This document shows positions 53,181-63,683 of a DNA stretch of 64,000 nt, one piece after another; the stretch's first letter is position 1; every line of letters begins with the position of its first letter. A program made the position numbers and the translations under genes. The stretch lies in contig NZ_FWWU01000009.1 of the NCBI RefSeq assembly GCF_900176165.1, positions 518,001 through 582,000 on the forward strand, read 5' to 3'. Origin of the DNA: Deinococcus hopiensis KR-140 (GTDB lineage Bacteria; Deinococcota; Deinococci; Deinococcales; Deinococcaceae). The notes under the pieces are model-generated. The model did no database searches. It was not told the DNA's origin and was given only the letters and a program-made list of their open reading frames with translations.

Positions 53181-53897
53181 ATGCCCCGGCCTCCCGCTCC
53201 CGGTTCTCCCTCTTCCGAAGCGCTCTTTCCTGACCTGCGCCTGCCCACCATCGCCGGACTGCTGCGCGCGGGCGAGGCGCAGTGGCGGGCGGCGGGCATC
53301 TCGCGCGTGCGTGTGTTCGGCTCTGTGGCGCGTGGTGAAGCGGACAATTCGGCGGATGTAGACCTGCTCGTGGACTTCGCGGGTGAGGCGGGATTGCTGG
53401 CCCTGATGCGCGCCCAGGCCGTCTTCGAGGCGCTCCTGGAGCGGCGGGTGGACGTGCTGACCGAAGGGGCCCTGAAAGATCCGTTGCGGGAGGAAGTGCT
53501 CGCCGACGCGGTGGACATTCAGGCCGTGCCCCAACCGCCCCCCGAACTGCACCGCGAAAAGCGCTGGCGCTGGCGGGTGCTGGACCTGCTCGACGCGCTG
53601 GACCGGGCGGTGAACTATACGTCGGGTCACACGCTGGAGACGTTCCTGACCGATCCCAGGACGCAAGACGCCGTGCTCCGCAACCTCGCGCGACTGGGCG
53701 AGACGACGAAATTCCTGCCGCTGGAGGTGCAAGGCGCTGCGACCGAAGTGCCCTGGACCCTGCTCCGCGCTGTTCGGAACCTCGTCTCGCACGATTACTT
53801 TGGCATTGATCCCCAACTGGTGTGGCGCGCGGCGCGGGTGGAATTGCCCGCGCTGCGGCCCGCCCTGCAGCGGTTGGCGGACGAGGGCGAACAGTAG
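53181..53897 (+). CDS. Single-chain MNT-HEPN protein (fused MntA antitoxin and HepT toxin type)
   Basis: The 238-residue product joins two families normally made by adjacent genes. Residues about 25-115 are a minimal nucleotidyltransferase: GSVARGEADNSADVDLLVDF gives GSx10DxD with G47, S48, D59 and D61. Residues about 125-235 are a HEPN/HepT-like domain with the RX4HXY motif: R199, H204, Y206 (RNLVSHDY). In MntA-HepT systems the MNT domain adds AMP to the HepT Tyr and silences its RNase. Here the two sit on one chain. The ATG at 53181 is preferred; an upstream in-frame start at 53124 is also open. Confidence 0.85.
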   Translation: MPRPPAPGSPSSEALFPDLRLPTIAGLLRAGEAQWRAAGISRVRVFGSVARGEADNSADVDLLVDFAGEAGLLALMRAQAVFEALLERRVDVLTEGALKDPLREEVLADAVDIQAVPQPPPELHREKRWRWRVLDLLDALDRAVNYTSGHTLETFLTDPRTQDAVLRNLARLGETTKFLPLEVQGAATEVPWTLLRAVRNLVSHDYFGIDPQLVWRAARVELPALRPALQRLADEGEQ

Positions 53898-53906
53898 GCT
53901 CGATGC

Positions 53907-54446
53907 ATGAAGATGCAACTGGCGCAGGTCAACGTGGCCCGACTCCGCGCGCCGGAGCTCGCCGACTTCATCGCTGGTCTGGACCCGGTGAGCGCCCTGG
54001 CTGAGGCTGCCCCGGGTTTTGTCTGGCGGCTGCAGGACGAGGGAGGGAACGCGACGAACATCCCCTACGACCCCGATCCCCTGCTGATCGTCAACCTGAG
54101 CGTGTGGGAGGATGTGGAGGCGGTGCGGGCCTTTGCCTCTTCGGGCGTGCATCTGGACTTTCTCAAGCGGTGGCGCGAGTGGTTTACGCGTATGGCCCAG
54201 CCCGACACGGCCATGTGGGGGGTGGCTGCAGGAAAGAGGCCCACCGCAGCGCAGGCCAAATCACGCCTTGCCCAGCTGGAAGCCCAGGGGCCCACCGCGC
54301 ACGCCTTCACCTTCGCCGCGCCCTTCGGACCGGACGGCCTGCCCCGCACATCGGGGCCCATCACGTCCAGGGCAGAGCCGAACGGGACTTCCAGTATCCC
54401 TGCGGCGGCTGCGCCAGGTGGGCCAGCCGTGCCAGATCCGGCCTGA
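53907..54446 (+). CDS. DUF3291-domain protein
   Basis: The 179-residue product matches DUF3291: LAQVNVARLRAPELADFIAGLDPV, PGFVWRL, IVNLSVWEDVEAVRAFA and FLKRWREWFTRM, then the TAHAFTFAAPFG end. This domain has the antibiotic biosynthesis monooxygenase-like ferredoxin fold; the function is unknown. Only 9 bases separate it from the MNT-HEPN gene. The last 29 residues overlap the 3' end of the converging aldo/keto reductase gene by 86 bases and look like read-through past the natural end. Confidence 0.75.
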   Translation: MKMQLAQVNVARLRAPELADFIAGLDPVSALAEAAPGFVWRLQDEGGNATNIPYDPDPLLIVNLSVWEDVEAVRAFASSGVHLDFLKRWREWFTRMAQPDTAMWGVAAGKRPTAAQAKSRLAQLEAQGPTAHAFTFAAPFGPDGLPRTSGPITSRAEPNGTSSIPAAAAPGGPAVPDPA

Positions 54447-55326
54447 TCCCGTTGGCCCGCAGATTGCTCTTCCACTGCTCCACCGTCGTCGCTCCGCTCA
54501 GCACCACGTCCGTCCAGGGCTGGGCCAGGGCAGCGGCGAGGGCCACGGCGTCGGGGGTGGCGTGGTGCTCGGCGGCCAACTCTGCCAGGGGTGGGGGGAC
54601 GTCTCCCCGCCCCGTCAGGCCACGGGCGGTAAGGCGGCCATTGGCCACCACTTCTTTCAATACCACGTGCCAGCCTTGCCCCTGCGCCTCCGCCAGCGCT
54701 TCTCCGGCGGAAGGTTCGAGGAGGTTCCACGTCGCCTGCACCACGCAGAAGGGATTGACGCCGTCCACCCGCACCTCCAACGCCCGGCGCAATGTACCGG
54801 CCTGACGGGGACCGCTGGTGCTCAGGCCCACCCGAACGCCCGAGGCAGCGAGCTCGGCGAGACGGGCCAGCACCGCCCGGTCTTCCAATACGCCCGTGTC
54901 CAGCGTGGCGGAGTGGATCAGGTACACGTCTGGCGCGCGGCCCAGGGCTTCCAGCGTTTCTGGCCACTGGCGCTCGAGGGTGGAGAGGCTGTGGTCCTTG
55001 ACCTCATGCGTCTCGGCGTCCGTGCGCCAGCCTGCCGTATATGTGTAGCCCCACTTGCTGCCCACCGTGGCCGGGTGAGCGCGCGCGCGCAGCCAAGCGC
55101 CCAGGAACGCCTCCGCCTTTCCGTAGCTGCGGGCAGCGTCGAAGTAGCGCGCGCCACCCTCCCACGCCGCGTCCAACACCTCGGATGCCCGGGCCTGCAT
55201 CGCCGTTTCACCTTTGCCCTGCCCCACATCCTCTCCATGCCCGAGGTTGATGTAGCCCGGCCTCCCCAGGGCCGCCAGACCGAGGCCGAGGCGAGGGGAA
55301 CCGGCAGGCAGGAGTGGAGCGGGCAT
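54361..55326 (-). CDS. Aldo/keto reductase
   Basis: The 321-residue product is a TIM-barrel reductase: GLGLAALGRPGYI, catalytic Asp/Tyr in FDAARSYGKAEAFLG near residue 61, Lys in VGSKWGY near 87, DVYLIHSA near 133 and WTDVVLSGATTVEQ near 283. It reduces carbonyls with NAD(P)H; the substrate is unknown. Related to the reductase at 40382-41263 only by family. Its 3' end overlaps the converging DUF3291 gene. Confidence 0.83.
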   Translation of the reverse strand: MPAPLLPAGSPRLGLGLAALGRPGYINLGHGEDVGQGKGETAMQARASEVLDAAWEGGARYFDAARSYGKAEAFLGAWLRARAHPATVGSKWGYTYTAGWRTDAETHEVKDHSLSTLERQWPETLEALGRAPDVYLIHSATLDTGVLEDRAVLARLAELAASGVRVGLSTSGPRQAGTLRRALEVRVDGVNPFCVVQATWNLLEPSAGEALAEAQGQGWHVVLKEVVANGRLTARGLTGRGDVPPPLAELAAEHHATPDAVALAAALAQPWTDVVLSGATTVEQWKSNLRANGIRPDLARLAHLAQPPQGYWKSRSALPWT

Positions 55327-55479
55327 GGCGGCAGTATGCCTGGAAAGGTCAGCGGCAGCGAAAGCGGCCTCGTCTAGATTTTTCCCGCGGGCGTCAGACT
55401 TCCGACAGGCCAGATGTGGATAATTTAGAGAATCTAAAGGCGGCCCTCATGTTTGGCGGTGAGGTGGTCAGGAGAGCGT

Positions 55480-55674
55480 ATGGAAGACACGAAGACAGCC
55501 CTGAAGGCCACCCCGTTTAGCAGTACGGACGTGGCGCGGGGTGAGGACGGCGAGCTGTACCACCTGCCCACCCTGCGCGCCCTGTTCGCGGCCGGCCGCC
55601 TCTCCCCTGGGAGCGAGGGCCACCTGGTGCTGCTGCAGCACGGCGGCCTGCAAACGGGGCGCATGATCGCCTGA
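55480..55674 (+). CDS. Small hypothetical protein of 64 residues
   Basis: The frame starts with ATG after GGAGAG at 55471-55476 and ends before a Rho-independent terminator. The product reads as a short soluble domain: VARGEDGELYHLPTLRALF, AAGRLSPGSEGHLVLLQHGG. I do not recognise it. The ribosome binding site, the terminator and the balanced codon use argue for a real gene. Confidence 0.6.
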   Translation: MEDTKTALKATPFSSTDVARGEDGELYHLPTLRALFAAGRLSPGSEGHLVLLQHGGLQTGRMIA

Positions 55675-55692
55675 AGTTTCCCGACTTATCTC

Positions 55693-55722
55693 CGCCCGGT
55701 TCCCTGCGAGCCGGGCGTATTT
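55693..55722 (+). terminator. Rho-independent terminator of the small gene
   Basis: Arms CGCCCGG (55693-55699) and CCGGGCG (55711-55717) are followed by TATTTTTA. The U-tract points to the plus strand; it also lies at the stop of the converging RidA gene. Confidence 0.82.
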
Positions 55723-56118
55723 TTACGCTTCCCGCTCCAGCCACGCCTCCGCCTCGATCTCCACCAGGTGTGCGGGATCGATCAGCGCCGCCACTTGCAC
55801 CATGCTGGCCGCCGGGCGGACGCGTCCGAAGACCTCGCCGTGGGCACGCCCCACTTCCTCCCAGCGGCAGATGTCGGTCACGTACATCCGCGTCCGCACC
55901 ACGTCTTCCAGCCGTCCACCCAGGGCCTCCAGCGCCTCGCGGATAATTTCCAGGCAAACCCGCGTCTGCCCGGCGGCGTCGCCCACATGCTGCACCGCTC
56001 CGTCGCGCGTGGCCGTCGTGCCCGCCACGTGAATAACCTTGCCCACGCGGACTGCGCGGGAATAGCCCACCACGCTCTCCCAGGGACTGCCGCTGCCCAC
56101 CTGCCTGCGTTCGCTCAT
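55723..56118 (-). CDS. RidA (YjgF/YER057c) family protein
   Basis: The 131-residue product has the chorismate-mutase-like fold of RidA: GYSRAVRVGKVIHVAGTT, QTRVCLEIIREALEALGG, DVVRTRMYVTD and PAASMVQVAALIDPAHLVEIEAEAW. RidA proteins hydrolyse enamine/imine intermediates. The Arg before MYVTD (R101-like) is present. It is divergent from the paa operon with a 304-base space that carries the operon's operator. Confidence 0.87.
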   Translation of the reverse strand: MSERRQVGSGSPWESVVGYSRAVRVGKVIHVAGTTATRDGAVQHVGDAAGQTRVCLEIIREALEALGGRLEDVVRTRMYVTDICRWEEVGRAHGEVFGRVRPAASMVQVAALIDPAHLVEIEAEAWLEREA

Positions 56119-56422
56119 GCCCCGTTTATAGGGGCTTGGCCGCCGGGTTGCGCTTCCCGCTCTATGGGAGGAAGCCGCGGACCAGAACTGCCCTGTGCCG
56201 GAGCCGGGAGTAGACGGATCGGTGCCCAGCGTTTGGGCACGGGCCTGACGGTTCAGGCCACGCTCCCGGCGGGCGCATGTTCATACGCCTGCTGCCCGGC
56301 ACATGGGGAAACCGGCCGGGGTTCTTGACCTTTGTAACCGTGAGTGTGTGGACGTTTCGCCCGCCGATGTACACTGAGCCTAACGAGCGTTAGGTAGTCC
56401 TGTCCTTTCCTGGAGGTTCCCC
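56119..56422. other. Divergent regulatory region between ridA-like gene and paaA
   Basis: These 304 bases hold the PaaR-type operator (56379-56394) and the paaA ribosome binding site (GGAGG about 10 bases before the ATG). A -10-like TACACT lies at 56370-56375, just upstream of the operator. No gene is supported in the remainder. Confidence 0.6.
56379..56394. promoter_or_regulatory. PaaR-type operator of the paa operon
   Basis: The 16-base palindrome CCTAACGAGCGTTAGG fits the CNAACGNNCGTTNG consensus reported for the TetR-family regulator PaaR of Thermus thermophilus. It lies 28 bases upstream of the paaA start and directly after a -10-like TACACT, so a bound repressor would block initiation until phenylacetyl-CoA releases it. 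No paaR gene is in the window. Confidence 0.85.
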
Positions 56423-57394
<972 letters not shown>

Positions 57395-57489
57395 GGCGGT
57401 TGGGGCAACAAGCCGTGGTGGCTGGGACCGGGGCCGCGACCTTTTGCCCGCCACTTTCCATGAACCCCATCCTGTTGTGCGGAGAAGAG

Positions 57490-58098
57490 ATGACCTCACC
57501 TCAATCGGAAAACCCCCGTCCCGACCCCCGGGGCACAGACACCCAGTGGCCCCGCTGGGAAGTCTTCAAGCAGGACGCCCCGGGCCGTCCTCTTCAAGCG
57601 GTGGGCAGCGTCCATGCGGGTGATCCCCAGCACGCGCTCCTGACTGCCCGCAACGTCTTCGTGCGCCGCCCCGCTGCCGTCAGCCTCTGGGCCGTGCGCG
57701 AGGCCGATATCCTGACCGCCACGCCCGAGGAACTGACGTCCAACCCCGAGGTGCTGAATACGCCCGGTGGGCTGGGCACCTACCACATCGGAATCAAGCG
57801 CACGCACAAGCGCTCCATGACCTTCGTGGATCTCGTGGACCAGGTGGAGGCGGGCGGTCCCGGCGACGCCCTCATCCAGGCCCGAGTGATGTACCCCGAC
57901 GCGCTGACCTGGCTGGTCTTCCCCGACTCTGGGGTCATCCGCACCGACGGTGACCCCGGCACCCTGGAAAGCTGGTTCGCCCCTGCGAAGGAAAAGACCT
58001 ACAAGCAGCAGCAGTTCTACGGCGTGATCGGCAAGCATGTGGGTGAGCTCAAGCGCGAGGGCCGCATGCCGGGGCGCGTGCGGGAGGGAGAGGAATGA
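57490..58098 (+). CDS. paaB: Phenylacetyl-CoA epoxidase subunit PaaB, double-length form
   Basis: PaaB bridges PaaA and PaaC. The 202-residue product is twice the usual 95-100. Residues about 15-80 are the known PaaB unit (WEVFKQDAPGRPLQAVGSVHAGDPQHALLTARNVFVRR). Residues about 95-160 look like a diverged second copy (YHIGIKRTHKRSMTFVDLVDQ, GDALIQARVMYPDALTWLVF). The ATG at 57490 follows GGAGAAG. Its stop overlaps the paaC start. Confidence 0.88.
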   Translation: MTSPQSENPRPDPRGTDTQWPRWEVFKQDAPGRPLQAVGSVHAGDPQHALLTARNVFVRRPAAVSLWAVREADILTATPEELTSNPEVLNTPGGLGTYHIGIKRTHKRSMTFVDLVDQVEAGGPGDALIQARVMYPDALTWLVFPDSGVIRTDGDPGTLESWFAPAKEKTYKQQQFYGVIGKHVGELKREGRMPGRVREGEE

Positions 58099-58883
58099 CG
58101 GAAAGTCGCCAGGAGGAGCGAGCGCTCCCGCCCGTGTTCCGGGCCGCCCTCATCGCCAAGCTCACTGCCCTCGCCGACGACGAGATCATCCTCGCGCACC
58201 GGGACGGGGAGTGGACGGGACACGCGCCCATTCTGGAAGAGGACATCGCGCTGGCCAACATTGCCCAGGACGAGCTGGGGCACGCCACGCTGTTTCTGGA
58301 ACTGCGGCGGGAACTGGACGGGAGTGATCCGGACCACGTCGCCTTTTTCCGGGATGCCGGGGAGTACCGTTGCGCCCGCCTCGTTGAACTGCCCCGGGGC
58401 GACTGGGCCTTGACGATGCTGAGGCAATTCCTCTTCGACGCCTACGAAGCCGTGTGGCTGGACGCCGCCCGCATAAGCGCCTATGCCCCGCTGTCGGAGG
58501 TGGCTGCCAAAGCTGTGCGCGAGGAAAAGTTCCACCTCCAGCACACTGCCGTATGGGTAGAACGCCTCGCCCTGGGCACGGACGAGAGCCGCCGCCGCAC
58601 CCAGAAGGCGCTGAATGAATTGTGGCCTTACGCCGGGCAGCTGTTTATGCCCGTTCCCGGCGAAGCGGACCTCGTGGCCGCCGGACTGGTGCCGGACCTC
58701 GCCGCCGTGCGCCGCACCTGGGAAAGCCTCGCGTTGCCCCTCCTGACCGAGAGGTGCGGCCTGAGTTTGCCCGAGGTGGGCGAGACCTCCGGGGGCCGCG
58801 AAGTCCATACCGAATACCTCGCCCCGCTGCTGGCCGAGATGCAGGGCGTGGCGCGGCAGGTGCCGCACGCGGAGGTGTGGTGA
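58095..58883 (+). CDS. paaC: Phenylacetyl-CoA epoxidase structural subunit PaaC
   Basis: PaaC is the non-catalytic partner of PaaA, with the same ferritin-like fold. The 262-residue product carries EDIALANIAQDELGHATLF near residue 55 and EEKFHLQHTAVWVERLA near 140. It starts with ATG overlapping the paaB stop by 4 bases and its own stop overlaps paaD (TGATG). Confidence 0.93.
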   Translation: MTESRQEERALPPVFRAALIAKLTALADDEIILAHRDGEWTGHAPILEEDIALANIAQDELGHATLFLELRRELDGSDPDHVAFFRDAGEYRCARLVELPRGDWALTMLRQFLFDAYEAVWLDAARISAYAPLSEVAAKAVREEKFHLQHTAVWVERLALGTDESRRRTQKALNELWPYAGQLFMPVPGEADLVAAGLVPDLAAVRRTWESLALPLLTERCGLSLPEVGETSGGREVHTEYLAPLLAEMQGVARQVPHAEVW

Positions 58884-59416
58884 TGGGCGGTGTGGAGCAG
58901 GGGGCCGAGGGCAGCGCCCGGAGAGCAGGGCGCTTGCCCTCGGCCGACGAAGTCTGGACCGCCCTCGCCGCGGTCCCCGATCCTGAAATTCCCGTCGTCT
59001 CCATCACCGACATGGGGATGGTGCGGGACGTAACGGTGGAGGGCGGGCGCGTGAGCGTTACCTTCACGCCCACCTTCTCGGGTTGTCCGGCACTCCATGT
59101 CATTCGCGCCTCAATCGGGGAGGCGGTGCGCGCGCTGGGGGTGGCTGACGTGGACGTCCAAAGTACCCTCACGCCGCCTTGGACCACCGACTGGATTGAG
59201 TCCGGTGCCCGCGAGCGGCTGCGGCAGTACGGCATCGCCCCGCCTGCCCCAACGGGGGACTCGCCCCTCATCACCCTGGACCCCGAACCCACCCGTTGCC
59301 CCCGCTGCGGCTCGCTGAACGTGAGGATGACGGCCAGCTTTGGCCCGACGCTATGCAAGCGGCTCTACGTGTGCGGCGCGTGCAAGGAGCCGTTCGAGGG
59401 ATTCAAGAGCGTGTAG
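58883..59416 (+). CDS. paaD: Phenylacetate degradation protein PaaD (MIP18/DUF59 with zinc ribbon)
   Basis: PaaD is a maturation or assembly factor of the epoxidase. The 177-residue product has the DUF59 domain (DPEIPVVSITDMGMVRDV and FSGCPALHVIRASIGEAV, about residues 35-90) and a C-terminal four-cysteine zinc ribbon (CPRCGS and CGAC, about 144-170). The ATG at 58883 overlaps the paaC stop by one base. The reductase gene paaE does not follow; the next gene is on the other strand. Confidence 0.93.
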   Translation: MGGVEQGAEGSARRAGRLPSADEVWTALAAVPDPEIPVVSITDMGMVRDVTVEGGRVSVTFTPTFSGCPALHVIRASIGEAVRALGVADVDVQSTLTPPWTTDWIESGARERLRQYGIAPPAPTGDSPLITLDPEPTRCPRCGSLNVRMTASFGPTLCKRLYVCGACKEPFEGFKSV

Positions 59417-59422
59417 ATGCGT

Positions 59423-60019
59423 CTAACGGGGAGGTCTCTGACCGCGCACGCGGAGATTCTGCGCCGCCTGCTCGGCCGTCTGCGCAATTCGCTTCGCTCG
59501 TGTGCCGGGTTGTTTGGCCTCGGCAATCCACTGGAGGACGTACTTCCGAATGGATGGCGGGAATTCGGCGAAGTGCCGTGCGGCGTCCGGGTTGGCATTC
59601 AGCGCCAATTGCAGGTCCTCGGGAACCTGCCCAGATTCCCCCGCTTCCGAAACGTTCCACGCTCCGCCTTGCTTGGCGGCGTCTACGGCAGCCTGCCCAG
59701 CGGTGGTCATCAGCCCCGCCTCCACCAGTTCGGCGACGTAGCTTTTGTTGAGGCGCGACCAGGGGCTGCCCTTTCGGCGGGGCGCAAACACCTGCTGATA
59801 CCTCTGCTCGTCCAGGGCGTAACGCGTGGTGTCAATCCAGCCGAAGGCCAGAGCTTCGCGCACGGCGTCCGGGTAGGTGACGCTGGGTGTGCCGCTGCCC
59901 ACCTTGTGGTACACCAGCACCACTCCCGCCGCTGTCCGGTGGTTCTCCTGCAACCACGCCCGCCACGCGGCGCGGCTTGCGGCGGTCACGCGGGGCAGAT
60001 GGGCGGGCGGTTGAGCCAT
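59423..60019 (-). CDS. YdeI/OmpD-associated family protein
   Basis: The 198-residue product matches the YdeI/BOF-like group: SRAAWRAWLQENH and VVLVYHKVGSG near the start, YPDAVREALAFGWIDTTRYALDEQRYQQVFAPRRKGSPWSRLNK condensed near residues 48-92, and the C-terminal FPPSIRKYVLQWIAEAKQPGT followed by RAKRI. Function is not established; members have been linked to cationic peptide resistance and cell-envelope stress. It converges on paaD. Confidence 0.85.
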   Translation of the reverse strand: MAQPPAHLPRVTAASRAAWRAWLQENHRTAAGVVLVYHKVGSGTPSVTYPDAVREALAFGWIDTTRYALDEQRYQQVFAPRRKGSPWSRLNKSYVAELVEAGLMTTAGQAAVDAAKQGGAWNVSEAGESGQVPEDLQLALNANPDAARHFAEFPPSIRKYVLQWIAEAKQPGTRAKRIAQTAEQAAQNLRVRGQRPPR

Positions 60020-60115
60020 GTCCCAAATGTAAAGGAGTTTCGCGCGACCACCCCCTCCACTCCCGCCTTCAGTGACGGCCCCGGGCGAACTGACGCCGTT
60101 TAAGAAGCTGTGACT

Positions 60116-60859
60116 TCAGGCCGTCAGAATCAGGGGCGCACCCGCCGTAACCATGATGGTGTGCTCGAAGTGCGCGGCGGTACTTCCGTCGGCCGTGGAG
60201 ATGGTCCAGCCGTCGCGCAGCGTTTTCGTGCGCCAGTTCCTGCCGCTGGACACCATCGGTTCCACGGCGATCACCAACCCTGCGTGCAGGAGCTTTTTCA
60301 GCGCTGGGTGGTAGAAGTTCGGCACGTCGGGCTTCTCGTGGATGGCCCGCCCCACGCCGTGTCCCTGGAGTTCGCGGAGCAGCGTGAAACCGCGCCGAGC
60401 CACTTCCGTTTCGATGGCCCGGCCGATCCCATGCAGTGGGCGTCCTGCCCGGGCGACTTTCATGGCCTCCCCAAACGCAGCTTCAGCGCAGGCAATCAGG
60501 CGATTTGCCACGGGCGAGACGGGCGGAACGGCCACCGTCACTGCGGCGTCCGCGACGTAGCCGCCGACATTCGGCGTGACGTCAATCGACACCACATCCC
60601 CCGCTGCAAGGGGCCGCAGCGTCGGCAGGCCGTGAACGATGTCATCGTTGACGCTGATAAACACGTTCACGGGCGCGGCGTACTCCGCGCGGGGTGCGGA
60701 GAAAGCGCCATACTGGGCAAAAACCTGTCCTGCCATTGCGTCCAGTTCGGCCGGCGTGATGCCGGGCTCCACGGCGGTCTTCAGCGCTTCGAGGGTTCGG
60801 GCCACCACCTTTCCAGCCAGCTTCATGCCTTCGAGGTCACGCCCGTTGGTAATCGTCAT
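60116..60859 (-). CDS. map: Methionine aminopeptidase, type I
   Basis: The enzyme removes the initiator methionine from new proteins. The 247-residue product has the pita-bread fold with the five metal ligands in their usual places: SIDVTPNVGGYVADAAVTV (first Asp here in an SIDV context, second Asp near residue 103), GHGVGRAIHEKPDVPNF near 165 (His) and VIAVEPMVSSG near 198 (Glu), and EHTIMV (Glu) near 235. A second His is in DDIVHGLP near 75. It is divergent from paaZ with only 32 bases between. Confidence 0.93.
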   Translation of the reverse strand: MTITNGRDLEGMKLAGKVVARTLEALKTAVEPGITPAELDAMAGQVFAQYGAFSAPRAEYAAPVNVFISVNDDIVHGLPTLRPLAAGDVVSIDVTPNVGGYVADAAVTVAVPPVSPVANRLIACAEAAFGEAMKVARAGRPLHGIGRAIETEVARRGFTLLRELQGHGVGRAIHEKPDVPNFYHPALKKLLHAGLVIAVEPMVSSGRNWRTKTLRDGWTISTADGSTAAHFEHTIMVTAGAPLILTA

Positions 60860-60891
60860 ACGTAATGTTAGTCCACCCTCAAGGAGTCCCC

Positions 60892-62982
<2,091 letters not shown>

Positions 62983-63031
62983 GGTGGAGAGAAGGCCGGG
63001 TGGTGCGAGGCCGCCTGGCTTTTTCCTTGGC

Positions 63032-63149
63032 GCAGTTGTCAACGTGCAAACTTCTTTTTGACCGAGACCGGCAAGCGAAATGCGCATGGGGAGAATGGGG
63101 CGCCGTGAGGGGTGCCCTTCCACGCGCGGCGCCCCATTCGGACAACTGC
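63032..63149 (-). repeat. Dispersed repeat, family 2, copy 2, with perfect inverted ends
   Basis: The 118-base element is bounded by GCAGTTGTC (63032-63040) and GACAACTGC (63141-63149). Read on the minus strand it matches the copy at 23257-23376: TCCGAAT next to the left end, CCCCTCACGGC in the middle, GTCAAAAAGAAGT and GCACGTT before the right end. The one base that differs in the left end is matched by a complementary change in the right end, so both ends remain paired. It lies next to the left end of an IS200/IS605 element. Confidence 0.85.
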
Positions 63150-63155
63150 TCGAGA

Positions 63156-63205
63156 GGCAGTGGCGTAATCCCCCACTTTGAAAAGCGGGGAGATAAGCCA
63201 CTGCC
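63156..63205. mobile_element. Left-end hairpin of an IS200/IS605 element
   Basis: An imperfect hairpin with arms GGCAGTGGC (63156-63164) and GCCACTGCC (63197-63205), carrying an inner pair CCCCAC/GCGGGG, lies about 60 bases before the tnpA start. Subterminal hairpins like this are bound by the Y1 transposase at the left end. The right end is outside the window. Confidence 0.6.
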
Positions 63206-63267
63206 CCAGGGCGGCGCAACAGGGCGTCGTAGGCAACGCAGGGCCATCTGCAGCTCACCGTCACGTG

Positions 63268-63683
63268 GTGCCGTACGTGGCGGGAGAGCGTTCTACACGG
63301 CACGCACACTACTATCTGAATTACCGTCTGGTGTTCACGCCGAAATACTGCCGTCGTTCTTTGGCCCGTTCCGTGATTGCCTGATCGAGATTTCCACCGC
63401 CACCTGTGCTGAGCGCGACTGGCGCATCCGGGGCAGGGAGGTCATGCCTGAACACGTGCATCTCTTCCAGTCTTGCCCGCCAAAGTGGGTGCCATGCGAC
63501 ATCGCCAAAATCCTGAAGGGCGTATCCGCACGTCTCTTGCTGCCAGAGCCCCCCGAACGGAAGCGGCGCGGCCACCTGTGGACGAACGCCTACTCCGTGG
63601 GGTTGGCGGGCAACATCTCGGCGGATGTGATTTGGCGGTATACCGAGAACCAGCGCAAAGGACAGGTGGACGATGGGGCATAA
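63268..63683 (+). pseudogene. tnpA: IS200-type TnpA transposase with a frameshift
   Basis: The first part (GTG at 63268) reads VPYVAGERSTRH then HYYLNYRLVFTPKYCRR. Near 63355 the frame shifts: FFGPFRDCLIEISTATCAERDWRIRG, VMPEHVHLFQSCPPKW (the HUH motif HVH), DIAKILKGVSARLLL and VIWRYTENQ (catalytic Tyr) continue in another frame to the stop at 63681. All Y1 motifs survive, but one indel breaks the frame. The stop overlaps the tnpB start region. Confidence 0.82.
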
